A stretch of DNA of 64,000 nucleotides. Source: Nemania diffusa (taxonomy: Eukaryota > Ascomycota > Sordariomycetes > Xylariales > Xylariaceae). Below are positions 23,757-35,479 of this stretch, piece after piece. Both the position numbers and the translations under genes were made by a program. The stretch covers positions 6,634,001 through 6,698,000 of the forward strand of contig JBBPUQ010000001.1 in the NCBI GenBank assembly GCA_038501195.1. Direction: 5' to 3'. The notes under the pieces are model-generated. The model had not been told where the DNA came from. It searched no databases and was given only the letters and a program-made list of their open reading frames with translations. The stretch's first letter is position 1. Every line of letters begins with the position of its first letter.

Positions 23757-25554
23757 CTGAGGCCCGAGGTGGTGATGCAATAAGCAAGTGACCTTTTCTT
23801 CGCGGGAAAGGGCCAAACTGAGTGGGTTATTTTGGGGTGCTGGCGTTATGATTTGAATCCGATTGTCTGGAACACAGTGGTGGGACTTCAGATGGTTGGA
23901 TCTAAGGTAGGTAGTTATGCCCAGAACGTAATGAAGGTTCTCAGATGGCTTTTGTAATTTGGTATTCTCAGCGAAGGTCTCAACTATTCGATCACCTGAT
24001 ACCCAGATCCGTAAGATAGTTAGCCACAAGCTAAATCGATCTTAGTTAAATTATTATAACTATTTCAACTAGACTCTAACTAGATCATTCCTATCAGGGA
24101 TCTTGCAGCCACTCCCAAAGTAATTTCTCCTGCAACACTGCCGTTGTACTCCAGAGCACTTTAGAATAACAGTTGCTGTTCAGCTATGGCAAGTGTAGAA
24201 AGTCAGGTCTTTGCTAAACTATACTCCCTATATCTCCTATCTGCATATATATTGTACCTTTCCAAGTGTCTTACCTTGTGGATACAAGGTGCTTTATGTG
24301 ATACAAACACCCACAATAATATTCAGACATGTTACAACTATTCCTCATCTGTGTAGTGTTTCTTCCCAAGAGTGATAGATAGCCACTATTATTAACAAGA
24401 CCAGCATACAGTTCTCTCAACTCTCTCTTCAACTGCTATTGCCTTGGGCCAATTGGCACATCAAACTGTTTGTCTTGTATTTCATCCACTCAGGACAAAA
24501 GAGCACAGTTTGCTTGATTGTTTCCCTATTCCCAACACACAACTCCTTAATCTATTTTGCAAGCTAAACCAAACTAGATGCCCTGTTAGAATGATAAAGG
24601 CGAAAACTTTCTTAACTACACAAGCTTTATACTAAGAGACCATTAATATTCCTGACTTAATGATGAACATGATACATGAAGTCAGTGCCAGATTTTCTTT
24701 GCTCTTTTCACGAGTGCCATGAGCCCTTCAGTGGCACCCATGCCAATTTTAATTATAATTAGCCCCTTTCTCACTTATTAGACACACCAATCCACGGAAA
24801 ACCATAACTATAAAGTGTTTTGTCTACTGGATAGTTAAGCCACTATTGCCCGGCCCCGTGCTCCGGAACTAAACCGGGCCCACTGGCCCACATTAGTCCC
24901 GAAACACAACCTCTCAACCCTCCGGCCGTCTCGCCATGCCGACGGAAAAGCGGAGCTGCCGGCTCCGCCTACCACATCGTCAACTACAATCACCTCAATT
25001 TATTTCCGCGATGATAGCCAAGCAAACAGATTTCAGCACTAAGACTGGGCAGAGAGAAATGAGAGGTACCAAGTACCATAGACTGTGTGGTACTTGCCAC
25101 ATTTAATTACAATATGATCCCATGAACCAGTAAAGTAGTGGTACTTACCCAGGTGCCGGAAGATGGGAGAATCCAGGGATAATACCACCCTCATTGGCCT
25201 GATCCTGTAACACCAGTAGTTCCGGTACTTAGGTTTGTAGAGAAAATACCAAGATCAATACACGCATGCCCTAAGCATGAAAAAATATTGATCTTAGCAA
25301 CTGCACTTTTCCATCTTAGTGGTAGAATCAGTAGGACATGATTCCATGTCCAGACCGAAGAATTCTTTCTATAAAAGTTTCCGTCAGACCAGATCCTGCA
25401 AACAATTTCTTCTCAACCTTGCACTCAACAACCCATCTACTACACCAACGTGGTAGCAGTTGTTGACTTCACCATCAACCACAACACATTCATCCATCCA
25501 TACTCGTCCCCCAACTCTCCCAACTTCGTCTCTAGATCATCAATTGTTCCGAAA
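23757..25554. other. Intergenic, no gene recognised
   Basis: 1.8 kb, somewhat A/T-richer between about 24050 and 24850. No frame is convincing; 24444-24635 is short and featureless. The last few hundred bases carry the promoter and 5' leader of the repeat-protein gene. Nothing here shows a transposon terminus or target duplication. Confidence 0.45.
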
Positions 25555-27143
25555 AGTAAGTTGTCCTCTTGGAATACCCTATTTTCAAGTTCATCTCTGC
25601 CTCCCCAGCTCCAATGCCTTGAGTCCTGTTGTGTAGTCAGGCCAGCCGATTCCCATCTCCACGTCCACAACCTCTTCGCTTCCCTTCTTCCCTCCACGTC
25701 AACCTGTCTGGACAGCCTTCCCTCCTGAATACAACCCACAATATTCCCATTCCATCTCCCTAATTTTGTATTTTAGTGGCTCCACAGAGATCGGGCGCCC
25801 ATCGCACGCCTCTCCCCACCTTGGAGAATCGCCGATATACGCCATATCCGTCATCTGTTCCTCGACAGCAATCTGGTCAAGCTAAGACTGCAGAACAGAA
25901 GCCCGCCAACCCCGTCTCTGTTGGTCCAGCTGCTTCTGGTCCAAAGTCTACTGCTCAGAAATCCATCATTCAAGAATCTACTTCTGAAATTTTCAAAAAG
26001 AACTTTGACGAGGACTTTGGTACGGAGGCTTCTCGCCCTCGCGGTACTATTCATAAGGACACTTTCACACTACCCACAAGTGAAGTGTCTGAGGTTCAGA
26101 TGGCTCCAGTTCGAGATTTTCAGGATCAGGGTTCTTCAGCCCAATCTACTATACTTCGATCTTCGCTAGTCCAAGCTGTGCCACCTGGAAGTTCTGCAGC
26201 TCAAGCTGCTCTAACTGAAAGTACCCTAATCGCGGGAGCTCGACATCTAGCTGCCCTTTCTCAAGGTACCCCAGCTGAAGCTGCCTTGGCCCAAATAATG
26301 ATGGCTATAATGCAGGCAACTCTAGCAATTCCAACTTCTGTTCCGGCAGTTGTCCGGGAAGCGCCTGTTCAAGAAGCTTCTGTTCAAGAAGCCCCCGTTC
26401 AAGAAGCTTCTGTTCAGGAAGCTTCTGTTCAGGAAGCGCCCGTTGAGGAAGCGCCCGTTGAGGAAGCTCACGTTGAGGAAGCTCACGTTGAGGAAGCTCA
26501 CGTTGAGGAAGCTCACGTTGAGGTAGCTCACGTTCAGGTAGCTCCCGTTCAGGTAGCTCCTGTTCAGGTAGCTCCTGTTCAAGCCCCTGTTCAGGTAGCT
26601 CCTGTTCAGGCAGCGCCTGTTCGACCCATTGTGCTACCCACCGGCAAAACTCTGCTACACATCCTGCGCATGTTGAAATGTCTCGAGGTAGACATCAGAG
26701 TAAGTACCTCCCGATTCCCATTCACCGAAACAATAGAGGAACCCAAGACGAGAGGACATCCCAAGTCCTACCTCGACTTACTAACCATCATCCCCTCCAG
26801 ATGGACGACGACACGAATCCTCACTGCAATAGATTCGTGTGGAACCACCTCAAAGACAAGTACCAACTCCAGGCCGGCAATCATAACGAACCCATCATCC
26901 CCAACCAGCACGACCTCAGAGCAATGATGCAAATCATCAGCCGCCTCCAGAAAGTTCCCCGTGTATGTTCCCCTTCTTTCCTGACCTGCGTCGTCAAGCA
27001 CTTGTTTACTGATTACTCACGCCCAGGTCAACTACGATGACATGATGGCCATGACAGAAATGCAGCGTAGATCCGCTCACAGCATTGTCTGCCGAATCAC
27101 GAGACAATTCTTCCACAGCCGCCCCCGCCGCAGAACCCAGTAG
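25555..27143 (+). CDS. Hypothetical protein with pentapeptide repeats
   Basis: Proposed exons: 25555 (the A of the start codon), 25777-26699, 26801-26962 and 27027-27143; 400 aa. The frame at 25777 has no ATG of its own. A GTAAGT donor at 25556 and a TTTTAG acceptor ending at 25776 would build ATG across the junction. The N-terminal 190 aa are Ser/Gln/Ala-rich and look disordered. About 80 aa of five-residue repeats follow (VQEAP, VQEAS, VEEAH, VQVAP). The last two exons look structured (NRFVWNHLKDKYQ; MMQIISRLQKVPR; VNYDDMMAMTEMQRRSAH) and end basic (SRPRRRTQ). Both downstream introns have good sites and keep phase 0. I recognise no family and assign no function. The fallback start is the first in-frame ATG, near 26100. 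Confidence 0.6.
26346..26630 (+). repeat. 15-bp in-frame minisatellite
   Basis: Tandem 15-bp units (for example GTTGAGGAAGCTCAC) code for five-residue repeats: V-Q-E-A-P/S, then V-E-E-A-H, then V-Q-V-A-P. The four central VEEAH-type units are nearly identical in DNA, while the edges are more diverged, as expected for slippage or unequal exchange. Length should vary between strains. Confidence 0.85.
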
Positions 27144-27964
27144 CTCTTCATCGCGGTATGAATGTCGCACACACACACACACTTGTCGTTAGTTGTCGGG
27201 ACGCCCTCGTAGGAATCCATAGACTTCTTCGCTGTTGTTGTTATAGTTGTGGCTATTGTTCGGATACTCCCCCTTTCCCCATTCCCACTTCCCCATTCCC
27301 GCTCCCCCCCCCCCCTTGTTATGGTTCGGTAATCCCTGCGTTTGCACTCACTCGGTAACACCCCTCTAATATTCGGTCACGCGGCGTTGTGTCTGGTGGC
27401 ATTCTCTACTGGTGTTCAGGAGGTGATTTGTGTCAGGGTTCAGGGATTCAGGGATTCGGGGATTCAGGGAATTATTGTACTTGATGGATTCGCGATGCTC
27501 TCAATAAAGGAAACACTCTGCTCTTTCGTAGATTATCTTCTCGTTCCTTCTTATGTGTGAATGCGCCTACTGTAAACCGCGCCATCTTCGGCCCATCGTG
27601 AGATCTTCTTAAAAGCACGTGATCATCATCCAGCCCAACTGCGTGGATGTTGAAAGGACGGTAGGTCAAGGAGGCACTTCATGTAATGTATAGGATAAAG
27701 GGGCACAGGCATCTCGTTCGTGTATATAAGTAGGCCCTTCCACTTTTCTGTCATAGTGAGCTAAATAGTACGATCATATACCAATTATTTCGTCAGTAGA
27801 CTCATTAGATAGGAACTAGTTGAGGAAGTAGCTAGAGTGCTTAAATTCAACGGGTGGAAGCCACGTTATTCTAGAAGCTATTTACATCAACGCGCCAGAA
27901 AAATCTCACTAATGATCATACCTAATACGCACACTAAGCAACCGTGAAGGCCACCACGACGAAA
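27144..27964. other. Convergent intergenic region with simple repeats
   Basis: Lies between the convergent repeat-protein and acyl-CoA ligase genes. It contains a short CA run near 27168-27182, a poly-C run near 27306-27316 and a GGGATTCAG-like triplication near 27440-27470. No gene is seen. Confidence 0.5.
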
Positions 27965-30252
27965 TCACAGCTTGGCTCTCGGCGTCTCTTTCTTCGCCAT
28001 GTCCCTCAGATTCTTCCTAAGAATCTTGCCCGAGGGGCTCTTCGGGATCGCGTTGAGGAACACGACGCCTCCCCGGAGGTTTTTGTACCTCGACAGCCCC
28101 TGCTTGCTGAACCACTCGACAATCTCCTGCGTGCTGATCTCCTTCTCGTTCGCGACGACGTAGGCGCTTGTGCACCGTTAGCTAGGCGACTCATGTATGC
28201 TAAATGGGAGTAATAAATCGACTCACCGAGGGACCTCAGTGCCCTCTCCCTGCACGCCGATCACAGCCGCGTCGGTGATCTTCGGGTGCGAAAGTAGCAC
28301 GTCCTCGAGTTCCGCCGGCGCAACCTGGTTGCCCTTGTACTTAATAAGCTCCTATCGGCAGTAAACATCAGCGTTAGCCCTTGCGCCTTCTCTAATCGCT
28401 TTGAAGTTACACGCGATACACAGTGTACATACCTTTTTCCGATCCACGATGAAGAAATACCCGTCTTTAAACACGGCTACGTCACCGGTGCAGAACCACT
28501 CGCCTCGGAAAGACTCCTTGTTCGCCTTGTCGTTATTCCAGTACCCCTTAGTTACCACCTCGCCTTTTACCCACATCTCGCCGGGTTCGCCGGGCTCGAC
28601 GTCTTTCTCGTTGTCGTCTACGATACGTATATAGCAGTTAGGTATGAGGGAACCTACCGACCCGGGAGGTGCCACGTGTGCTAATTGCGCCGGTATGACC
28701 ATAACGCTGCCAGTCTATACGAGAGTGAGATGGATGCGTGAGGTGTATGCGTAAATAGAGGAAACTTACCGTCTCGCTCATTCCCCAAGTTTGTCTCATT
28801 AACGTGGTGCCCCCGCCAAGTTTCTTGCTGACTTCGACCTGGAGATCGTGTCCCATAGGAGCCGCGCCAGATATGGCGTCATCCCATGAGGCGAAGTGAT
28901 CCGTCACCACGGGTGATTTTGCGATCAATAAAAATATAGGCGGCACGGTGAACATGTGCGTGATCTTGTACTTCTTTGCATATTCGCAAAACTTGGGGAA
29001 ATCGAATTTTTGCATCCAGTAGCAGGTTCCGCCGAGGTAGCAGTTGTTCACGAGATAGCTCTGGACACCGGCGATGTGGGCTGCAGGGAGATGGGCTATG
29101 CTGATATCTGGTATGGGTTAGCAAGAGCAAGGTGTTTAAAGATATTACGTTTATTTTTAGTGAAGCATCTAGCGCATGGCGCTCGTCATTCCGAGGGTAT
29201 AAAAGCGAGGAATCTACTGACTGCTCGGTGGTTAGATCTGCCTTTCAAGGGCTGCTGAAGGGATATGGACGTAGACATCAACATTGAGTCACAAATTCTC
29301 GCACATACCATTTACGACCTGGTGTTCTATTTGTTTTATCGTATTTCTTCCCAGGCTCAAGGGTAAGTGTGCAGGCCGCGACGGTATTCCGGTGAGACAC
29401 GGGCATGGCCTTCGGAAGCCCCGTCGTCCCACTCGAGAACAACAAGCATATGACGCTGTTCGCCAGTTCGACCGGATCCGTGATACGCCGCCACTCCAGC
29501 TCCTGGTTCGAGATCGGTACCTTCGCGCCCGAAGCGGCCTCTTGAAGTTCGAAGTCCCTCGTGCCGCCAAAAACGAGGACTTTCCTCGGAGCCAGCCCGA
29601 CTTTCTCCGCCGCCGCAAGCGCGGTTTCCTTCACGTCCGGCGTGCATACGATGACCTTCGCGTCGGTCTGGCGTAGCTGATAGGCGAATTCGTCTGGCGT
29701 GGCAGAGGGGTTTATTGATGAGAAGATGCCACCGGCGGTAACAGTTGCGTAAAACACCACCGGGATCATCAAGTTACCAGTGGACATGTTAAAGACGACA
29801 TCTTTGTTTGGTCCGTCTGCCCCAATTCCATATTGATATCTCAATACGTTTGCTACCCTCTTTGACTGCTGCAGAAGTTTCGCCTTAGTGAGGTTGTGGG
29901 AGGGCTCTGCAGCATCAGCGCTGCCGAGAGTCTAGAGTCAGCCATGTTGTTGAGATGTGAGACATTCAGCAGAATTTTATAAATATACTGAACTCATTGA
30001 CTCGAGAACTAGTAGAAGGGGCGGGCGTAGTGGCGATCATGATAGAATACGTACTGAATGATGGTATCTAGTGGCACGCGAGAGATTTCGTGCTCTGGAT
30101 ACTACGAGTTAGTTTCAATTGGCATTATCTAGATAGACCTCGATCAACTTACCAAAAAGCAGCGTCATCACATCGACATCCGGAATGTCTAAGGTATCGT
30201 CTGGCCCATAGATGATTTCGCCATTGGCCCTGCGCTCAAACGTCGTGGTCAT
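27965..30252 (-). CDS. 4-coumarate-CoA-ligase-like acyl-CoA synthetase, peroxisomal
   Basis: Exons on the minus strand: 30252-30153, 30094-30055, 29920-29319, 29107-28770, 28714-28433, 28351-28227 and 28166-27965; 562 aa. Adenylate-forming motifs appear in order: [14 protein letters not shown] (phosphate loop), [40 protein letters not shown] and [10 protein letters not shown] with the catalytic lysine. The enzyme would activate an aromatic or fatty carboxylic acid with ATP and load it on CoA. The last three residues are AKL, a type-1 peroxisomal targeting signal, as in many fungal 4CL-like ligases. Six introns hold the frame. The third (29318-29108) starts GTCGTA, a weak donor, so the 29319/29107 join is the least certain. 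Intron 2 was placed to give TIIHADAAEPS, the usual sequence at that point. Confidence 0.87.
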
Positions 30253-32465
30253 CTTGAAAGCCGACCAACGCGAACAAGCTTCACGCAACGGATCGAACGC
30301 GAATGATACCTACACTAATCTTACGGTTTTCCTAGACTACCTAGATGAACCTGGGTATTATATTCAAACTGAGATCTAGGATTCCCGATCGCACAATTCG
30401 CTGCTTAGTAGACACTTCAACTGGGCTTCGTTTCTACTGTGCTATAAACAGAACATGGGCCGATCACTTTGTGCGGCTGGAACACAAAGCGCCTTATGTA
30501 CCTGGGTAGGTAACCAAAGGATCTACCAACAGTTACTCGATGGGTCCTAGAGCTACCTAGCTGCTGACCCTGGTCTCGGAGTTGTCGGCTGCTAATTTCC
30601 CCCGCATCTGCTTTACACTAGACAGTCTAGATTGTTGCTGCTAACCCCTTTTTCTACTAGAGCCCCCAGCTTCCCCCAGACCGCTTGCCTAGTGTAGCGT
30701 ACCTCTACCTGAATATTCCAAAAAGGGACGTTTCTCTCTCCACATGGTCTAAGAATTGCCACATACCGAGGTTAGATTCAACCCTACCTATGTACAGCTA
30801 TGGTACCTAACTAGATCTTGAGGTAACTATGTATATTCTGTAAGAGTAGAAGCGATACTACTATGTACGCGCCCGTAATAAGTGGGCAGGCGATGAGCCA
30901 ATATTTCGCATGTACGTATTTTGATGAGGAAAATTCTCGCCTCGAGGCTTGGGTTACGCCTCGAGGACGAAAAAAATCCTACATGCAGGTAAGACTTGCA
31001 TGATGTAACTGTTAGGTACCTAGCATCTTCATTGTAAGCTGGCAGGTTGCATATAGAGTTACTAGTACTCGTTTAAATACAATCGCAGTATTGCATATAT
31101 GGATATTGTCTCCGGTCATTACGTCGTTCTGCAACAACCTTAATGGCTGACGCTCCTTAATAAGGCTACATCCTCGGATTGGTCTGGTCATCTAGAATGT
31201 AAGCGAGTGACCAGAGTCCTATACATCATGTTCAATAATCGACTACGGCACACGGAGTCTGTTGTAGCTGTCAGACTATCAACAATCCGCCCAGCCCATC
31301 CGCAGCCCGGTAACAAATTATGCGCGGTGCACGTTGCCGAAATTCGCCAAGCCACCCATCGCGGCCAGTCGGGTGACTCGGATTACAATTGAACTTTATC
31401 TACGTCACCATCTAAAAGAGATTTTTCGATTTCACAAATCTCTACAAGATCTCATGCAGGAGGAGTTTGTATGGATTTTTCCACATCCATTTCTTTACCA
31501 TTTAATCCAATGCGTAGTCAATGGCTTGGCTTGGCAATGCCGGCGCTATGTCGAGCATACTACTTGAGTACAAGTGTGCACACCGATGTTACATGCGCAT
31601 GTGTCTGTCCGACTAACGGAGATCGCATGTCCGATATCCTTGCCTACATACAGGAGGCGCCAGTAACTTAAAGTTTGCTATATGCTACCTCCTCACCCAA
31701 GTCCCGCCTTGTCGCTTAGAACATATCTAGTCGGGCTTTCAAAGGATGCGACGATTAACACACGTGGTTGGGGTTACCATACTAACAAAGCCAACCCTAC
31801 GGTTACTAGAGCTATTTAATGAGGGCTCGCCATAGATAGGGATTCAAGCGTCCACGGTCATATTCCTAGCCCGGTAGCATTCTACTCACGGCCTATAAGA
31901 CGCTGTGAGCGAAGAACTTGGCGTCGCAATTCACCACTCTGAGTTGATGATATGAGTTTGCATGTAAACTAGTGAGATTAATGAGCTTCTATGCTTCTCA
32001 GATACTCTACGCAGTGCACTTACTGCTAGGCAATCATCGGACGTAGATTATTCCTTATTATCGCCTCTTCCAACTAAGAAGATCCAATTAAGGAGAGCGA
32101 CTTGGCCTTAGGTAGCGGAGTATGGATGGGAGTAAAGCCTACGGAATATTCGAAGTTAGGTATACGATCTAGTATTATAAAGCCAAGCGCTATCAAGTAT
32201 TCGCTAACTATCTAATGAGCGGTAACATTGAATGCGGCTCAGTAATGCCTTTACGACGTCATCGTTGGTGTACACCAAGTGAATCACGACCAAGAGGGGT
32301 TACGACGAGAAGTCGAAACACACAACCGGAAGGAACTCGGACCGTAGCACTATCAACTCGGAAGTATCTGGGTCTCGTCATCGCCGAAAGATCAAGGGCT
32401 GATGGTCCTTTGAAAGCATGTAGCGGATGAAACATAGAGTTAAACTCACTTATAGCTCATCTAGT
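30253..32465. other. Intergenic, no gene recognised
   Basis: 2.2 kb upstream of the ligase and downstream of the asparagine-synthetase-domain gene. Many short T-A-C-C-T-style motifs occur but no ordered repeat. Frames at 31207-31392, 31334-31567 and 32215-32430 are short and unsupported. Confidence 0.45.
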
Positions 32466-34330
32466 TTAAGTTGATGCGGATACTTGGGCCGTGCCCCGAA
32501 GACGACCTGTTGTACTTTCAATCTTGGCAGTTCTTGAACCGAATTGTATCTGTAAACTAGTGAGCAACCCGTATATTTCACGCCATGAGCCTTCTTACCG
32601 CTCTCTTCTTCTGCCGTGCAGCAATAGGAAGGCCAAGCTGGTCAGCTAGCAGCCTCAGGATTCGTTTTGCTGGGTCGATGACTGCGGGGTGGAAGGCGTT
32701 CTCAAAATCACATTTCTCCCATACTGGGCTGCCAATGGCGAATCTGAAGAACTCTTCGTCGAGATATGGGAAACGCACTTCTCTACCCCAGTGCGCCATA
32801 ATGCGGTCATCCCGGCCGAGATTGCGCTGTCCAATGCGGCTGACGTCTAGCTTTAACTCATCGATGAGACTACTATAACCGCCCCTCTTAAATGCTGCAT
32901 CGTGTCGAGAATAGCCCCCAAATAGCTCATCTGCTCCAAGACCAGATAGAAGCACTCGTGCTGAGGTACTGGCTACAGGCGGCGAAGATTGCCACTCGAT
33001 TTGGTCAACATAGCAATCTCCAGTACCCCGTGCGGCAAAATATAGGGCAAAAGCAATAGACAAATCCATTTCGGTGTCATGCGGATAAATTAACGATAGT
33101 ACCTTAGCCTTATGCGCCATCGCTTCTTCAAACGGAACATTGACCTACACGTAAGTTAGATGTGCGATTGAGTAAGTAGACTAGAATAAAAGGACAACAT
33201 ACAGCAATGAAACGCCAGTATCGCCCGGGACAGGAAGACTGTAGTTCAGCGAAAGCTGTCCGCCCCGTAGCTCTATCAGGGCAGCTTTCATATATATCTG
33301 AAGCGCGTAAGTGCGGTTGCTTAGCCTGCAAGGCTACTTGGCGTGGGTTCTCGAAAGCAACATTTATCAGGTCTAACCCTTGATTGATAGGCACAAGGTC
33401 GTGAGCAAGCCTCGCAAGAACAGTGCAATCAAGGCCGCCAGAAAAAAGAATAGCGATGCGAACATCTACATCGGATGATGCATTTGGTGGCTCGGGTACA
33501 TTTAGAACGCGTGGCTTTAGAGATTCAAAAAGTCTATGTCTGAGGGTTTGAAGCGAGGGTGAGCCGAAGTCTAGTTGATGCTTTGGCGGAGGTAGTTCTT
33601 CGTTAAAAATACCAATACTTGAAACCTAATTCATTTAGCTTTAAGTTCCCAGTATTGGGTCTCCACAACGTACCATTGCATCATTACTAGAAGGCAACCA
33701 GGCATGTTTGGCTACGTGGCTCTGGGAGGATAGCTCACTCGAGATGTCATCACATGTTTTCAGGTCTATTGACCAGATTCCATCGGAACCAACTTCATCC
33801 CAGCCAGCTAATGGCAAGGATGCAATGCTAGAGAGCGTGAGGGAGCCAATCTCGCTGGAACGCTTTATCAAGAGAGAACGCCTTCCAAGACGGTCGCGAC
33901 CATAATATACTCGGCTGGCAACCGAGTCGTAGTAAACAAACGCAAATGGGCCTTCAATGCTCCGCAACACATCCACGACATGAGCTTCTCGGGTAGAAGA
34001 CGAGGCGCAAGACTGGAGCATAGAAAAGACGGCTTCGCCATCGTTGCCGCAAACAGGTAGGCCGTTTAGCCGCCAAGCTTCCCCATTCCAGCATAGAACC
34101 GAGCCGGTGCCTGCATTTTCTTCGAGAGGCTGCCTCGCAATGTGATCTCCGCGCAGAGCTAGAACTGTTGAGGTAAAGTAGAGACGAAGCGTGCGGTCCG
34201 AACTGGGACAGGAAATTGCACGATGGGCCTGACCAAAATGATCGGGCCCACGGTTGATCAGAGATTGTCGGAGCTCGGAGGACAATCCGGAATCTGTAGA
34301 TGGAGTAATAGTCGCATGAATACCACACAT
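32466..34330 (-). CDS. Asparagine synthetase domain-containing protein (ASNSD1-like)
   Basis: Exons on the minus strand: 34330-33674, 33625-33203, 33144-32599 and 32549-32466; 569 aa. It starts MCGIHATI, so Cys2 becomes the N-terminal nucleophile of a class-II glutamine amidotransferase domain (about 1-219; note LINRGPDHFGQ, GRDRLGRRSLL). The synthetase half has the PP-loop FSGGLDC at about 280-286 and LLSGLGADELFGGYSRH, both typical of asparagine-synthetase ATP-binding domains. The last exon restores the family ending KRAIQFGSRTAKIE; reading through the third intron would give a premature stop at 32578. Classical asparagine synthetase makes asparagine from aspartate, ATP and glutamine, but the role of the ASNSD1 branch is unclear. 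Three introns of 48-58 nt. It looks like a conserved core gene. Confidence 0.9.
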
Positions 34331-34717
34331 GTTTCCGGCCACTCAAAGCCACGTGCAGCCCCTGGACAGAACAGAGGTCCTGTTGTGTTGACAAAACGCG
34401 ATGCAAGTCAATGCCTAGATTTGGTGTGTGGAGAATGAGTCACGCTAACCCATTTTTATTATCCATCGTGAAGACGGACCGGTCGCTGTCAGGTGACAGA
34501 GCAACAGGCACCTCGGGCATTGTAGCTAACAAAACACAGACCAAAAAAGGACAAGGTACAAAATGCATGAGAGAGAGAAGATGACCAGTAGGAAATGATA
34601 AATAGAAAAATGTATCAAATCACTCTACTTATCAGCAGTATATGACATTTAGAGGGTTGTACTTGAAACATTGATTGGACGGGTGGGAGAAAAAAAGAAA
34701 AAAAGGAAGGTTTTCGT
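34331..34717. other. Upstream region shared with the tRNA 3' flank
   Basis: About 390 bases between the asparagine-synthetase-domain gene start and the tRNA. It holds the promoter of the former and the Pol III terminator of the latter. Confidence 0.5.
34698..34704 (-). terminator. Pol III terminator of tRNA-iMet
   Basis: On the minus strand the tRNA 3' end is followed after 13 bases by a run of seven T, then C, then seven more T (34696-34690). Such T runs end RNA polymerase III transcription. Confidence 0.75.
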
Positions 34718-34788
34718 AGCTAGCGATTGTTTCGATCAATCGACCTCCGGGTTATGAGCCCGGCGCTCTTCCACTGAGCTAGCTAGCT
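34718..34788 (-). tRNA. Initiator tRNA-Met (CAT)
   Basis: A 71-nt cloverleaf with all stems paired. The acceptor stem is AGCTAGC/GCTAGCT (7 bp), the D arm is GCTC-AGTGGAAG-AGC, the anticodon arm is CCGGG-CTCATAA-CCCGG and the T arm is GATTG-ATCGAAA-CAATC. The anticodon CAT is at 34754-34756 on the plus strand. Three features mark the eukaryotic initiator rather than the elongator: an A1:U72 first pair, three consecutive G:C pairs in the anticodon stem, and an AUCGAAA T-loop with A54 and A60. There is no intron. Confidence 0.93.
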
Positions 34789-35479
34789 TGGCTGATTATG
34801 CTAACTAAATTGGTAGTGGATCCTATATCGGAACAATTTGCTTTGACAGCTGGCAGCTAGCATTAGCCCATTCTCAGCTGGCGATCACCCGATTGTTACG
34901 CATGCCCAAGGGCTGTCAAGGACAGCCGACAGAGGACAACTATCTGCATTTCAGCGTCATCTCTTTCTTGCATAGAGGTTCCAGAGTCAGCACGCCCATG
35001 TCTCCCACGTTCGTATCAATAAATTCATTTTCTTATATATTGCGTTCTATGCAGCCCTCGCTCTGGGCCGCACTGAACATATCCATATGTACAACCTTTG
35101 TCCCAACAGAGAAGTGTAGAACCTCGGCTCAGGAGCGGAGGGTTTGTAGTCCAAATAGAATTGGCACTCTTGACCTCGTCGTCTCCCTAGTTTATTTCGA
35201 ATAGTGCTTAAAGTCGTGTATATGCGTCGAGACCTGCTCTGGCTGCCACTATAGCAGCCCAGTTGGTCGTTGCTGTGTTCACGTCGTTGGTATGTTATAC
35301 GCCAGCCGTGATGTTTTCGAGGTATCCCAATCCGCCCAAAATTGTCAAGTTGCCTCCTCGCCGCCATTCCAAAACATAAATCACGAATGCCTCCTCCGAT
35401 ATCCTTATAATACCTAATACCATAACACAGCCTAAATAGCCTCGAACCCGTGACGGCTCTACACCATGATGTCCTCATG
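34789..35479. other. Intergenic, 3' flank of the CFEM receptor
   Basis: About 690 bases between the tRNA and the receptor stop codon. A long minus-strand frame here (35047-35529) overlaps the receptor tail in another frame and shows no protein motif. No gene is called. Confidence 0.5.
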
